Assembly: GCA_037893245.1 (NCBI GenBank)
Contig: JBAIAA010000398.1
Span: forward strand, 930,001-994,000
From: Crossaster papposus
Taxonomy: Eukaryota; Echinodermata; Asteroidea; Velatida; Solasteridae
DNA: 64,000 nt
Reading direction: 5' to 3'
Under the pieces are notes generated by a model. That model did no database searches. It saw nothing but the letters and a program-made list of their open reading frames with translations, and had not been told where the DNA came from. Numbering within the stretch: the stretch's first letter is position 1; each line of letters opens with the position of its first letter. Shown here piece by piece: positions 12,201 to 22,157 of the stretch. Made by a program: the position numbers and the translations under genes.

Positions 12201-15200
12201 TTTAAATTATCCAGACAAGGTTGTCAGGTTGTCACATTGTTTTCTTTAATTGTCGCTTGGGGCCAGATTTAATTGCTACCTTTGTCCACATGTGGATTAG
12301 GTTTGTGTACTGAATGAATCTGATGAATTCCTCCAGAAAATTATCCTAGTGTTTTTCCTTCCACATCTAAAACTAATTTTATCTCATTGTCTTCTTGACA
12401 TGTTTTTTTTCAGGCTTGTGAGGTACAATTCCTACCTAGGGCGCTTATCTGGAATCCATGGTTTTCATTTCCATAAATAATAATAATAAAACATAAAACA
12501 TTGGAAGGAATTCATATAATGAAATGGAATTTGGTTTTCAGAAAACCCTATGTGTGCACAAGAAGAGATACACTGGAAATTCTACATGTTTTATCGTAAT
12601 TCTGTGAGCAGTTATGATGAGCAAAATTGTTTGACAAAAAACACTAGTAATAAATATATTGATGAACATTTGAAAACTTTTACAAAAGTTCTGAGAGATA
12701 CATTCTTTTCTATACTGTTACACATCTTTACATCTGTATTCGAAACCTGTTCTCGTGTTGAATAAACCTGTGAACAGGGTTCCAAATGACGAGAGCCAAC
12801 ACGCGAACTGTGTTTGCGAACAAGATTTTCACTCCCTTCTAAGTGGGGAGCAGATAAAGAATCATAAAAAGTAGTCAATGAGCGCACGAGCAGTGTAATT
12901 GATAAAAAATAAATTGTAAGTGATCATAGAAGTGGGATTATCTTTTATTGCTATTCCAGAATGTAAATATTGTTATAAAATCATTAGGTTTCTTTTCTTT
13001 TCATCTAGAGATTTAATGCTGGGTGCCATTTTGAATTTTTCTCTACACGCACTTCTCACAGACTTGGGCATTTATAATCGGCATTCTGATGAGATTTCCT
13101 TTCGCTGGCATTTCGGAAACAGGGTATCGAATACAATAAAAGAGTCTGAAAAAAAATTGTCAAAATCTGACGGCTGCAAATATCATGTTCACCAGTTATT
13201 TTTAAAAAGAGTACCTTTTCTCTGCTGTCTTTGTGTCGCACATTCCGTAAGCAAGGGCAGCTGCACTCGATTCACTGATGATTCTAAGAATATTGAAGCC
13301 TGCATCAATGGCTACCTCGCTGCACAGATACAAGGAAGCAATTTAACAATAAGAAGACAACTTGAGAGAGGTTTGAAGGTGCACCAAGGAAGGTAAACTC
13401 TGCCAGGGTTACGGCTGAAGTGATGGGGGTCTTAAACATGCAGTATTTGTAGAGAGTGCCCTTGATGTGGGGCTGTCATTTTGGCCTCTGGATTACATCA
13501 CGGTGATGTTTACCTGATCTGTCTGAAGTTTTACAATCATGAATGCCAAGAATAAAAAACAAAAACATCAATGTTTGTTTTCAACTGGCGTCGGACTGGA
13601 ACCCACAGACTACAAATTCAATGCTCCAGACCACAGCACTCCATCTGCTGAAAGCATGTTTTATGACTGATGCAAAATAATATTAGGCCAAATGTTTCAA
13701 TAGATGAAATATTAAGTCAATTGATTAATTATAAATGAAAAGAAAATAATTAATCAATTAAAAAATAATAGTACAGTTATGGGTGGGTGTATGCTAATTT
13801 TATTCATACCGTAATACACTGCGCTGTTGGTCTGTGTATTCTAATGGTGCTGTGAGTACGACGTTCTTATCGTCTCCACTTCCTCCTTGATGAGATGCAA
13901 TGTCTGTCATTAAAATTAAAAGAAAAATATAACAATTGAATCAATTGGATTATAAGAAAAAGAAATCAACAAAACAATTTTAAAGGTACATAGTAAAAAT
14001 TCAAGAAAATGACAATGAGTGGTATGTTTTTATGGTATGTTTATATTTTGAGTGAGTGGTATGTTTTCATAGTTGTATATAGTTGTATATGTAGTTGGAG
14101 CGAGTGGTATTATTTGCATAGTTGTATAATTGGAGTGAGTGGTACTATGCTTTCATAGTTGTATATAGTTGGAGTGAGTGGTATGTTTTCATAGTTGTAT
14201 ATAGTTGGAGTGAGTGGTATGTTTTCATAGTTGTATATAGTTGGAGTGAGTGATATGTTTTCATAGTTGTATATTTAGAGTGGTATGTTTTCATAGTTGT
14301 ATATTTGGAGTGAGTGATATGTTTTCATAGTTGTATATTTAGAGTGGTATGTTTTCATAGTTGTATATTTAGAGTGGTATGTTTTCATAGTTGTATATTT
14401 AGAGTGGTATGTTTTCATAGTTGTATATTTAGAGTGGTATGTTTTCATAGTTGTATATTTAGAGTGGTATGTTTTCATAGTTGTATATTTAGAGTGGTAT
14501 GTTTTCATAGTTGTATATTTGGAGTGAGTGATACGTTTTCATAGTTGTATATTTGGAGTGAGTGGTATGTTTTCATAGTTGTATATTTGGAGTCAGTGGT
14601 ATGTTTTCATAGTTGCATATTTAGAGTGGTATGTTTTCATAGTTATACATGTATTTTTTTTCGAGTACTTTCACATAATCACTGTAAAGCCTAGTTCCAA
14701 AGTAAAAGTGAACAACAAATTCACAGCATCAACTTTTCATTGTGACAAATTTGCTTTGTGTTGGAATTTGCGTGAAGTAAAAACTGTCCTTCACCAATTT
14801 ACTTGTTCCCTTACTCCTTTTCCCCTTGGTGCACAGATGGCCGACAAATAACCATCATGCAGACTGATTCTCAAGGATAATATTTCACTCCTACAATTAC
14901 TTTAAGAATAAATATACAGATTTGTTATCATGTGATTACTGTACATACTCTGTCCTCCAGCATTAGGTGGAAGCACACTTTGTGAATCACAACAAAGTAG
15001 AGTATAGCCACTCACAATTCCATTACAAGTCATTCAGACCATGTCAAGTCAAGACACTCTTTTGTTATTATTTATTTCATCTTGTTCAATATACCAACTT
15101 GTATATCCGACTGGTACCCGACCACTAATGTCAGGAATTGGTTCCAGATTATAGAATCTGGTACCCACAACTAAACATCACAAATTACATGTACTTATAG

Positions 15201-17386
15201 TTCATAGACAATTTTGTCGGGACTTGTCAGTGCTGACTTCTAGGATTTGAATTTCGAGTAAGGTTTTCTGTTATCGGTATTCAGATACACCCTTCAATAG
15301 GGTGCCAGGTTTTCCTACTACCCATAAATGCACACTACTACTGACTTTTGGACCGATTTGATCAGATTTGACTAGATAATTACAATGTACTAGTATGTAC
15401 CAAGGCTTTCGTGTACCTTTCAATTTTTTGAAGACGAGTGTAGCCACAGCCTTTGGTGTAACATAAGTCTGCTTGTCTTTGTAATCCACCTGATACAAAG
15501 GGTAGCCATTCTTGTCAATAATCTTGGTGGGACCATCTCGAATCTTCTGTTTCACGACTGCGTCTTCAATTCTAGTGAGACAGGAACAGACAGATCAAAA
15601 ATTGAAATAAGACTGTCAGGATATTTTCAAATATTGAAGGATTTGGTAGGCAACTTTAACTTTGCATGGTACCCAATGCCTGTTCAAAGGTTTTAGTACA
15701 AAGAGTGTGTCATTGCATTCCTGCAGAGTATTTTATTTCGGAGGATTCATGACGATTAGGTTAAAGAGGCTTTCAAACAAATTCAAATTATACAAGTTCT
15801 GAACTTAACAACAATGACATATGTACAAAAATAACTGAAACATCTAATTTTTTTGGGAGTTTCACAGGTCATCTTTTTTTAACAGCATCTTAATTTTTAA
15901 CATTTTAGTATAATTGATCTCAATTTCACCTTCTTCCCAGGGTGTGCTTGACATTGCTGATGGTATTAACTGCATTCCGTATTTTACCCTGTTTGGCCGA
16001 CAAACCAACATCCTGTCCACAAAGAAACAAAAAAAATACAAATACAAAACCAAATCAGAATATTTCAAATTGAATTTTCTCAAGTACATGTACATGTATC
16101 AGCTTGCAAATAAAGAATTGCCAATTCTGCCACATAGTGTGACATAATAATAATAATAATAATAATAATGAGATTTGTAAAGCGCACATATATCCACCCT
16201 GCAGGGTGCTCAAGGCGCTGTAGACAACAACAAGTTAAGTAAGTAAGTAAGTAAATTAATCCTTGAAAATTTGTGACATCAAGTAAGTCTTAAGAAGCGA
16301 TTTGAACCTAGTTGTACAATGGCATGATCTGAGTTCAAGTGGCAATGAATTCCAAAGTCGAGGAGCTGCAACAGAAAAAGATATGGCGCCCCATGTTCGT
16401 TTAGCAATTGGTTCCTTGAGAAGTTGACATGTGCCTGCCTAACTAAGTTCTCCAGAACAAGTGGTAGTCAAAGCTTATGAAATTGTAATTTGTACTTATT
16501 CAAAAAAATACAGAAAACATAAAATGAATACCATTACTATTATACCGTAGGACTCTCTTTTTATTGTTAACCCATACCCATGAGTGGATAAAATAAACTG
16601 GTAAAACTGTTCACATTCTCAGCCCCCCAAAAAAATAAGAAACAGAAAAAAATAGGTTTGTAGTCAATTCTTCATTATTAAATCACAATGTCTGACCATA
16701 GAGTCAGGTGTCAGCGATCGAGGCCAAATATATCAGGGTGTGCTACCCACAGATGCCTACCTGAACCAATCTGGAATTGAGGTTGGTGAAAAACGATTCT
16801 CTGACTGGGTCCGGTCAATGTCAAAATATTCTGGTGCCAACTGTTCAAAACGGTTGGTTTTAACCTTGCTCTATGTTTTAACTGAGAACATACAAACCCA
16901 TTTCGGTGTAAAAAGGTGAAAGTACGTACAAGACAGATCTCACCCACAACTTACAATGATCAAATGAAATCCTACAAACAATTACCTTATCGTTTCCGCT
17001 GTATGCAACTATGGCAGGTGTAACTCTGTCACCAGCATCGTTGGCTACAACATCAGTCTTTCCATCCTAAATTGATTGACGAGCAAATGAGACAATTTAT
17101 AATTAATAAGGGAATAAATGTGTGTTTGAGAGGTTTTAATCACTCTGTTTAATACCGCTTGGAGTCTGGGTGCTGATAATTACCAGAGCCGAAGGCGAGG
17201 GTAATTATCAGCACCCAGACTTCAAGCGGTATTAAACAGAGTGATTAATACCGACCGAACAAACATTTATTCCTATTCATAAATTTTTTATTTTTTTTTA
17301 ATTCAGCCAAAAAAGCCCCTAAAATCACAGAAAATTGTCGCAAGTAAATTTCGGTGTTTCGCCATTCTGTGTGTGTGAAATGACAT

Positions 17387-17419
<33 letters not shown>

Positions 17420-18045
17420 ATACGTCAACATTTAGAACACACAAAGAACTCAACTATCCCGTGTACCGTACATTGGTGTACATGTGTTGGGATGCCGTGG
17501 ATCGCTATTGACGCGACGCTTCCAACTTTCATATTGCACGCTGAAAGTGAAACAACACCACTCTTGTTTAAGCACGTATGGCTCTTGCATGCCGTACAGA
17601 AAAAAACTGTCAATGACCGACTGTGTTGAATTTGATTGATATTTCTTTAATTTGAATACAATTATTCCAGTTTTGTTCACAACCGGATTTTTTGTTCACA
17701 ACATGATTACATCTCAACTTATATTACAAAACACTAACAACAGCGCCCTCTTTCGCATTTTCCTGGCTTCCGTACGTCCGTGCATATACGTACGGTATAT
17801 CTAATGACAATCTTAACCCGTCCATACAACTTCAACGTGCGATGGGTTCCGTCATTCGTCAAGACTGTTTTTAATTTTTTGACTGGATTAGGATGATGCG
17901 CCAGTATAACAAACAATGAACTCTAATTGTATGCTACCACATGGAAGTAAGAAACAAAGGAAAGAAGTTGAGATAATATACTTACTTTGCTTATTGCCAA
18001 ACACGTGGTCGAACCTCCGAAATAAATTCCCATGGAGGCCGCCAT
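249..18045 (-). CDS. HSPA14: HSPA14-like atypical Hsp70 (partial: last exon off the left edge)
   Basis: Coding exons in order on the minus strand: 18045-17986, 17066-16986, 16012-15930, 15571-15417, 13903-13810, 13319-13215, 12088-11927, 10609-10454, 8507-8405, 7989-7861, 5210-5121, 1657-1484, 319-249. Every junction is AG/GT and the phases join without a break into 487 residues; human HSPA14 is about 509, so only some 20-25 C-terminal residues are missing. Visible motifs: [18 protein letters not shown] (N-terminal nucleotide-binding start), [11 protein letters not shown] in exon 7 (the family's altered phosphate loop), [14 protein letters not shown] and [11 protein letters not shown] in exon 10. 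The substrate-binding part is short, as in this family. HSPA14 is known to pair with the DnaJ protein DNAJC2 in the ribosome-associated chaperone complex in the cytosol. The start is the ATG at 18045, and the gene is divergent from MANF. Exons 7, 10 and 12 each carry a tandem array of their own boundary. Exon 13 is the least certain, since similarity to the human C-terminus is modest. Confidence 0.93.
385..560 (+). repeat. dispersed repeat, family D1
   Basis: Shares words such as 'CATCTGTGGGTAGCC' and 'CCGACAGATATTT' with segments near 4890-5040, 16690-16835 (inverted), 23050-23135 (inverted) and 53665-53730. The family is unnamed here. It lies in the HSPA14 intron between exons 13 and 12; the rest of 560-1480 shows nothing else I can identify. 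Confidence 0.5.
1658..2303 (-). repeat. exon-boundary array A1 (HSPA14 exon 12 acceptor side), 160-bp unit
   Basis: Five copies including the true exon, with acceptors at 1657, 1817, 1977, 2137 and 2297, an exact 160-bp spacing. Each unit holds the 3' end of the upstream intron ending CAACAG and then the first 129 nt (43 codons) of exon 12. In the copies starting at 1817 and 1977 the exon piece ends at AAG|GTGATA, a plausible donor; in the copies starting at 2137 and 2297 that donor has become AAGCTGATA. The copy at 1484-1657 is the only one continuing into the true exon end. Copies are nearly identical, so expansion is recent or homogenised. Confidence 0.93.
2541..3350. repeat. 12-bp satellite array (CAGTTGACAAGT)n
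   Basis: About 57 nearly perfect copies up to about 3228, then a degenerate tail with CAGTTCTTAAGT and CAGTTTAGAAGT variants. The long open frames across it on both strands result from the 12-bp period and are not genes. It lies in an HSPA14 intron and starts inside a sequence like the terminal repeat of the small inverted-repeat element at 4409 and 24889. Confidence 0.97.
3385..4262. repeat. 11-bp satellite array in four homogeneous blocks
   Basis: Unit GACTTGTGATT. By position there are 22 units of this type (3385-3626), 18 units of GACACGTGATT (3627-3824), 25 units of GACTTGTGATT (3825-4099) and 14 units of GACTTGTGATC (4100-4253). Changes between blocks are abrupt. The second block carries a CACGTG palindrome in every unit. 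The open frames across the array are artefacts. Confidence 0.97.
4409..4608. mobile_element. small inverted-repeat element, family M2
   Basis: Left end AGAGTTGTAGTCGAGTCA and right end TGGACTCAACTACATCC are inverted repeats. The interior contains several CACAAGT words, the core of both neighbouring satellites. A second copy is at 24889-25022. No coding capacity, so a MITE-like element is inferred. Confidence 0.65.
4885..5060 (+). repeat. dispersed repeat, family D1
   Basis: Related to 385-560 by shared words around 'CCGACAGATATTTAC' and 'CCTCGCTC'. It lies just downstream (on the minus strand) of HSPA14 exon 11. Confidence 0.45.
5250..5575 (+). mobile_element. tRNA-derived SINE
   Basis: A 5' tRNA-like head has an A-box-like TGGCCTAGTTG and a B-box GGGTTTGAGTCC, followed by the common SINE body word CCTTGGGCAAGGCACT, and a 3' end GCGCTATATAAAAACTGCC with an ATT-rich tail. 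About 325 bp, in an HSPA14 intron. A fragment of a similar head is at 13583-13660 in the other orientation. Confidence 0.75.
6168..7860 (-). repeat. exon-boundary array A2 (HSPA14 exon 10 donor side), 131-bp unit
   Basis: Thirteen copies of the exon 10 end and its GTGAGT donor, spaced exactly 131 bp, or 129 bp where one CA of a CA run is lost. Each unit has the last 37 nt of the exon, then about 94 bp of intron ending GGTGACAG, which abuts the next exon piece and resembles an acceptor. The first copy (7861-7989) is the complete exon. The 37-nt pseudo-exon is not a multiple of three, so its inclusion would shift the frame. Confidence 0.93.
8060..8270. repeat. dispersed repeat, family D2
   Basis: The segment containing CCACATGATGAGCT and the following AATGGGT...TATTTAT stretch recurs at about 51890-51980 in ACTR8. 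Both are intronic. The type is unknown. Confidence 0.5.
8888..9334. mobile_element. inverted-repeat element, family M1 (TTAACCCTAAC ends)
   Basis: Left end TTAACCCTAACCCCCTAAG, right end GTAGTTAGGGTTAA. The 447-bp interior has no coding region and carries repeated AACC(T)AACAAACT words. Other members are at 30418, 43042, 50331 and 57948. It lies in the HSPA14 intron between exons 9 and 8. A MITE-like nature is inferred from the inverted ends and the copies. Confidence 0.6.
9735..10025 (-). mobile_element. tRNA-derived SINE, inverted
   Basis: Read on the minus strand: CCCAGTGGTTAAGG head, GTGGGTTTAAACCC B-box-like motif, CCCTTGAGCAAGACACTTAA body, then AAAGCGCTTTGAG and GTGCTATATAAGC at the 3' end. 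These are features of the widespread deuterostome SINE groups. Intronic in HSPA14. Confidence 0.75.
10786..11926 (-). repeat. exon-boundary array A3 (HSPA14 exon 7 donor side), ~127-bp unit
   Basis: Ten copies including the true exon 7 (11927-12088). Each has the last two-thirds of the exon plus a donor (GTGAGT or GTAAGT). The joint between units reads GTGAGTGTAACTGTCTTACA, close to an internal stretch of the exon, CTGAGTGTGACTGTCATACA, so a duplication across that similarity explains the unit. Copies differ by substitutions and small deletions; some have lost the exon frame while keeping the donor. Confidence 0.92.
12780..13060. repeat. dispersed repeat, family D3
   Basis: Similar in order and wording to 55960-56215 (AGAAGTGGGATT, CTGTTCCAG/CTATTCCAG, then GCCATTTTGAATTTTT). 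Both copies are in the same orientation. No coding region recognised. Confidence 0.5.
13583..13660 (-). repeat. SINE head fragment
   Basis: On the minus strand GTCTGGAGCATTGAAT and GTGGGTTCCAGTCC match the head of the SINE at 5250-5575. The body is absent or unrecognisable. Confidence 0.45.
14034..14660. repeat. minisatellite, 30-38 bp unit
   Basis: About 18 copies of a unit built on GGTATGTTTTCATAGTTGTA followed by TATTTAGAGT or TATAGTTGGAGTGAGT. A central block uses the shorter 30-bp form, with longer forms on both sides. It is intronic in HSPA14 (between exons 5 and 4) and is not derived from an exon. Confidence 0.93.
16143..16445. repeat. dispersed repeat with (AAT)n and (AAGT)n tracts
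   Basis: An AAT run at 16146-16168, then GCGCACATATATCCACCC, CAAGGCGCTGTAGA, a short AAGT run and TATGGCGCCCCATGTTCG. The composition looks like an interspersed element fragment, but I cannot name the family. Confidence 0.4.
16690..16835 (-). repeat. dispersed repeat, family D1, inverted
   Basis: On the minus strand it carries GGCATCTGTGGGTAGC and GACCGGACCCAGTCAG-type words shared with 385-560 and with 23050-23135. Confidence 0.45.
17108..17281. mobile_element. fold-back element (near-perfect hairpin)
   Basis: Arms of about 49 nt (17137-17184 and 17199-17248), beginning TTAATCACTCTGTTTAATA, flank a loop of about 14 nt. Weaker inverted similarity (GGAATAAATGT) extends it to roughly 17108-17281. 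It lies in HSPA14 intron 1. No coding region. Confidence 0.85.
17388..17417 (+). repeat. 30-nt G homopolymer
   Basis: An uninterrupted run of G in HSPA14 intron 1. The true length may differ because such runs are hard to sequence. Confidence 0.9.
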
Positions 18046-18501
18046 CTTTCTTTATGAATACTGCCACCTACCGCTGACCCGGATTTCGACGGATTGTGTC
18101 AAAATGCCGGGTACGTCACAGGTAACTGACCAATGAGAAGACGACAAATGTATTAGGAAATAAGTCCACGTTGTCCGTCTCTAGCTAGTACGCATAATAC
18201 TTGCGTGCACATTTATATCGTGTACATGTGTATCGTGATGAAATTCGTTTGCAGAATAGCATTTAGCGAAGAGTTAAAATACTAGCGAAACGAACCAGTT
18301 CAAGAATGAATTCTTAAGTATGCCATTAAACTAAGTTTACTTTGATCAAAGCTTACTGTGGTGTACCGTTGTGGATTTTGTTGGGTTTGACGTTTCATTG
18401 GAAAAGGACTTTTAAAACTAATACTATTTTGGCTAAAAACTATCCAAATTTTGATTGAAACTTATTATCTGCAAACAGTGATTTATATTTTTCGAGGCGA
18501 C
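18046..18501. promoter_or_regulatory. shared 5' region of HSPA14 and MANF (divergent pair)
   Basis: The two start codons are 456 bp apart on opposite strands, so this interval must hold both 5' UTRs and probably both promoters. It contains an ACGTCA (CRE/ATF-type) site at 18113-18118, CCAAT at 18130-18134 and CCACG at 18166-18170. MANF is known to be induced by ER stress, but CCAAT and CCACG are 31 nt apart rather than the 9 nt of a classical ERSE, so UPR control is only suggested. Confidence 0.55.
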
Positions 18502-21500
18502 ATGAATCTCCAACTCCAAGCATATACCACGGCCAGTTTGTTCTTGGCTTTAGCGGTATGCGCAGTTGTTTTTTTCCAGTCAACAGAAGCCAAGCTGAAA
18601 CCGGGCGAATGTGAAGGTTTGTGCCAATGTGTTGCCGGCCCTGTTTTGTTTTGTTTTGTTTTGTTTTGTTTAATTGGTTTTCAGTGTTGTGCTTTTGTAT
18701 CCTGACTAGTATAATGTCTTGTCTTGTCTTTTCTTGCCCTGTTCTGTTTTGTTTTGGTTGATCTATGTCAGTATGTGTGGTCTAATATTATTTATACCGT
18801 TTATAATTTTATTTTATTTTTAACAATTCGATGTGACGTGGGATGACAGGTCTAGTCTTACTACTAGTCTTAGTCTAGTGATTACTTTTGTTTTCCCAAT
18901 GCCCATCTTTATTGTGATAATATAGGCCTATACTATTAGTATTATTAATAATAATAATTTATTTCAGATGTCGTGGTTTGGCTTTTATTTGATTCCAAGA
19001 CTTAGTTTGCAAATCCTTTGTAACTTTTCTTGATCATGTTGACCTCAAACAACCGCAGTACACACTAGGGCTAGGCTAAACTCTCATTGACAACTGCTTG
19101 CGGTCGAGTGCTGTTTTTATAAATTCACTCATTTCCAGGATCCAGGGTTTGAGTGTCGGCAAGACCATGGAGCACCATGGCAAGACCCAAGATTTTCGCC
19201 AGCAAATATAAGAGAGAGAAGGATAATCTAAATATTAGAGGGAAAGTTGAAAGAAAACTAGAAGTGTAAATGTACATTGTAGGACGGAAAGATTGTTGCA
19301 ACCTGACACTACACGTATTATTTTTGAAAACAGAAAAATCACAATTTTTAGACTAAATGTTCCTGAAGTATTGAAAATGTGTGTACATCCTTCTGCAATA
19401 GATCTCAGATGGCCTCAGCTAACGTGAAAAACACAAGTGGATACGGAAATAATGTTTTTGCCTGACAATTTTGTAGTAGGCCCTACATTCGGCAATTATA
19501 CAAGTTGGCCTACATACAGTGTATCTTGCTTGTATGTCATTTACACCAGTTGTCAAAATCACTTGAATTTCAGTTTGCATTGAAACTCTTGAGAAAATTG
19601 GGAAGACCGTCACAAAAAAGCAGCATGATGAAGGCAGAGAAGGCGTTGAGAAAGCCATCAGAAAGTACTGCAAATCAGCCAAAAATAAGGAGAATACTTT
19701 TGTAAGTATATGGTCCCTGTGGAATTGATGAATTCATTGCTAATAATAGATGAAATTGTGCACGTCCAAACTTTTATTTAGTTGGACCCAATTGACCTAT
19801 CGCTGTTTCTGATTTAGCTACACCCCTCATCAGACAACTTTACACTTCGTCCAAGATTTGGGATATCATGCGATGTGCAACGACGTTACGATAGGATATG
19901 ATTGCGTACAGGGATAGGTCAATTTATGTCCGGACTGTCCCAATAAATAAAGTAGTTTAGCTGGCCTAGTTACAGTTGGTGTATGTGCTGCTATACCTGT
20001 GTCATGCAGGGGTGCACATTTATGATTTTCCACATTTATGAACCATGCTGTACATGTGAATGTACTGCATGTGTGAGTCAATCCTGCATGCTGCCAAGTT
20101 TACAGACTTGTATATTAAAATGATTCTTTATGGAGAAAAGGCAATTTAATTAATTCTGCTATAAAAATTATGCCAAGATACAAAAATATGTGCAAAATGT
20201 GTATGAGGCAAAGACAATTAAACCTAACCCTCCAGGTTTTTTTGTCTAGACACCCTGTTAGTTACACGCAGTAAAGTGCAGCAGCTGAAAGGATTTGTCA
20301 CGTGCAGTCTATTTTCTTGTATTAACTCCCATACAAAGTTATTGACCAGCTGATTAGTCCAGAACTATTTTAGTTGGGGTGGCCCAACTAGACAACTTGA
20401 GTTGGGATGATCCCAATTCCCAACTGAAGTTGGTCCCAAATGAAATTCACGATATACATGTACATGTAGTTTGGGCATAACATTTATACTAACACGAGTA
20501 TTAACTAATTACACACAGTGTTACAAAACAATGAAATATCCTTCCCAGTCTAAAGCAGTGGGGATTCCTACACCCCTCATCCCCATTCCTTAGCCAGGCT
20601 CTTGGTGTACACGCAACAAAAATACTACGAATAGCCTACGTGCAATACAAAAACTGCAGAATACATATCAAGTAGTTTGACTTTACTTTGGGGAGATTGC
20701 GACAAAAAGGCCATGCTTCAAAATTCATTTCCCACTCATTTACCCTTGAGTAAACAGTGTCTTTGTTTCAGTAAAAAGTGTCTCTGTTTAATTGAAAACT
20801 ATCTGCATTTAAGTCTGTTTACTGCCTTCTTCATTTCCTAGTGTTACTTCATCGGTGGAACAGCGGATGCAGCAACTGGCACATTGGGTGAGGTCAGTAA
20901 GCGGTTACTCAACTATGTACCAGAGGATAAAATATGCGAGCGTCTTAATAAGCTTGATTCACAGATATGTGAGCTTCAATATGGTAAGATATTAGTTTTT
21001 GTGTGATTTTTTTTATTTGATTTTAATTCGTTAATATCTGCGTCATTTTTATCTATAAATGTTAAAAGCGTTCCGTACACGGACACCACTTCACTACATT
21101 CCCCCAAAATGGCCTAAAAGTCAGCCTTTCTCAGACGACCTCAGGTTTGGCAAACCTAATTTGGATTTGATGGTGAATAAGTGGTGCGATAAGTGGTGTC
21201 TATGTATCGAACTCTTTTCAAATGTAATTATTTGCTTTTGTCACGACCATTGCCGACAAATTGATTGATAGACAAAAGATTTTAATATTTTGTTCATTGG
21301 AAACGTTTGTATGTTTTGTTGTGAGGCTGTTTCCAAATTTCTTGGGTACAGCTGGAATACTATATTAGTATAGCCTGTGGGAAGGTGGCTGCAACCGCTT
21401 CCCTAGGTGGCTGCAGCCGCTTCCATAGGTGGCTGCAGCCGCTTCCATAGGTGGCTGCAGCCGCTTCCATAAATGGCTGCAGCCGCTTCCATAGGTGGCT

Positions 21501-22157
21501 GCAGCCGCTTCCATAGGTGGCTGCAGCCGCTTCCATAGGTGGCTGCAGCCGCTTCCATAGGTGGCTACAGCCGCTTCCCTAGGTGGCTGCAGCCGCTTCC
21601 CTAGGTGTTTGTGTAATTTACAGTCGTAACCGTGTGTGACATTCAGGACAGTTTAACTAAATTTGTTACCATATTCATAATCAGTGTAATGAAATGATCT
21701 GGGTATGAATGCCCAATATTTTCACAGAGCTGAGGGACCTCCAATTATTTTAACCCTTATCACTCCAACCCATCCAAATCTGTTGAAGTGTGTACTGCAC
21801 AAGTAAACTGAATGTCTTTTACACGAGTACGCGTACCACCATAATTAATCACAGTTCAACAGTTTAGGTGTAGAGTTTACCATTGTGGCGTTGGAATTTG
21901 GAAGAAGGTTGAGGAAGATAGCGCAACAAAATTGTCTCTTTTGCATATATTTGTCAGATGTTTTATTTTATTTTTTTCCCCTCCCAGAAAAACAAATTGA
22001 TTTGGACTCGGTAGACTTAAAGAAACTGAAGGTGAAGGAACTGAAGAACATCCTGAATGTGTGGGGTGAGGAATGCAAAGCCTGCACAGAGAAGACGGAT
22101 TTCATCAAACGAATCGAGCAACTCAAACCAAAGCATTACAAGAAGAGAGAGTTATAA
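18502..22157 (+). CDS. MANF: MANF/CDNF family ER stress-responsive secreted factor
   Basis: Four exons: 18502-18616, 19574-19701, 20842-20983, 21988-22157, all GT-AG with matching phases, giving about 184 residues. The start chosen at 18502 opens a hydrophobic signal peptide ([13 protein letters not shown]); an in-frame ATG upstream at 18451 would add 17 residues before it and is less likely. The mature protein has the family's eight cysteines: GECEVC, KYC, CYFIGG, KIC, QIC and the C-terminal CKAC. The N-terminal half is saposin-like and the C-terminal half SAP-like. The protein ends KREL, an ER-retention type signal (human RTDL). Known role: ER proteostasis via GRP78 and secretion as a cytoprotective factor. 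It is divergent from HSPA14 and convergent with the UPF0739 gene. Intron 3 carries a 22-bp minisatellite. Confidence 0.95.
21370..21606 (+). repeat. minisatellite, 22-bp unit
   Basis: About 11 copies of GGTGGCTGCAGCCGCTTCC plus ATA or CTA, each with a CTGCAG palindrome. It lies in MANF intron 3. No exon similarity was seen. Confidence 0.92.

Noticed and set aside
18130..18170. ER stress response element (CCAAT-N9-CCACG)
   Set aside because: The spacing is 31 nt, not 9.
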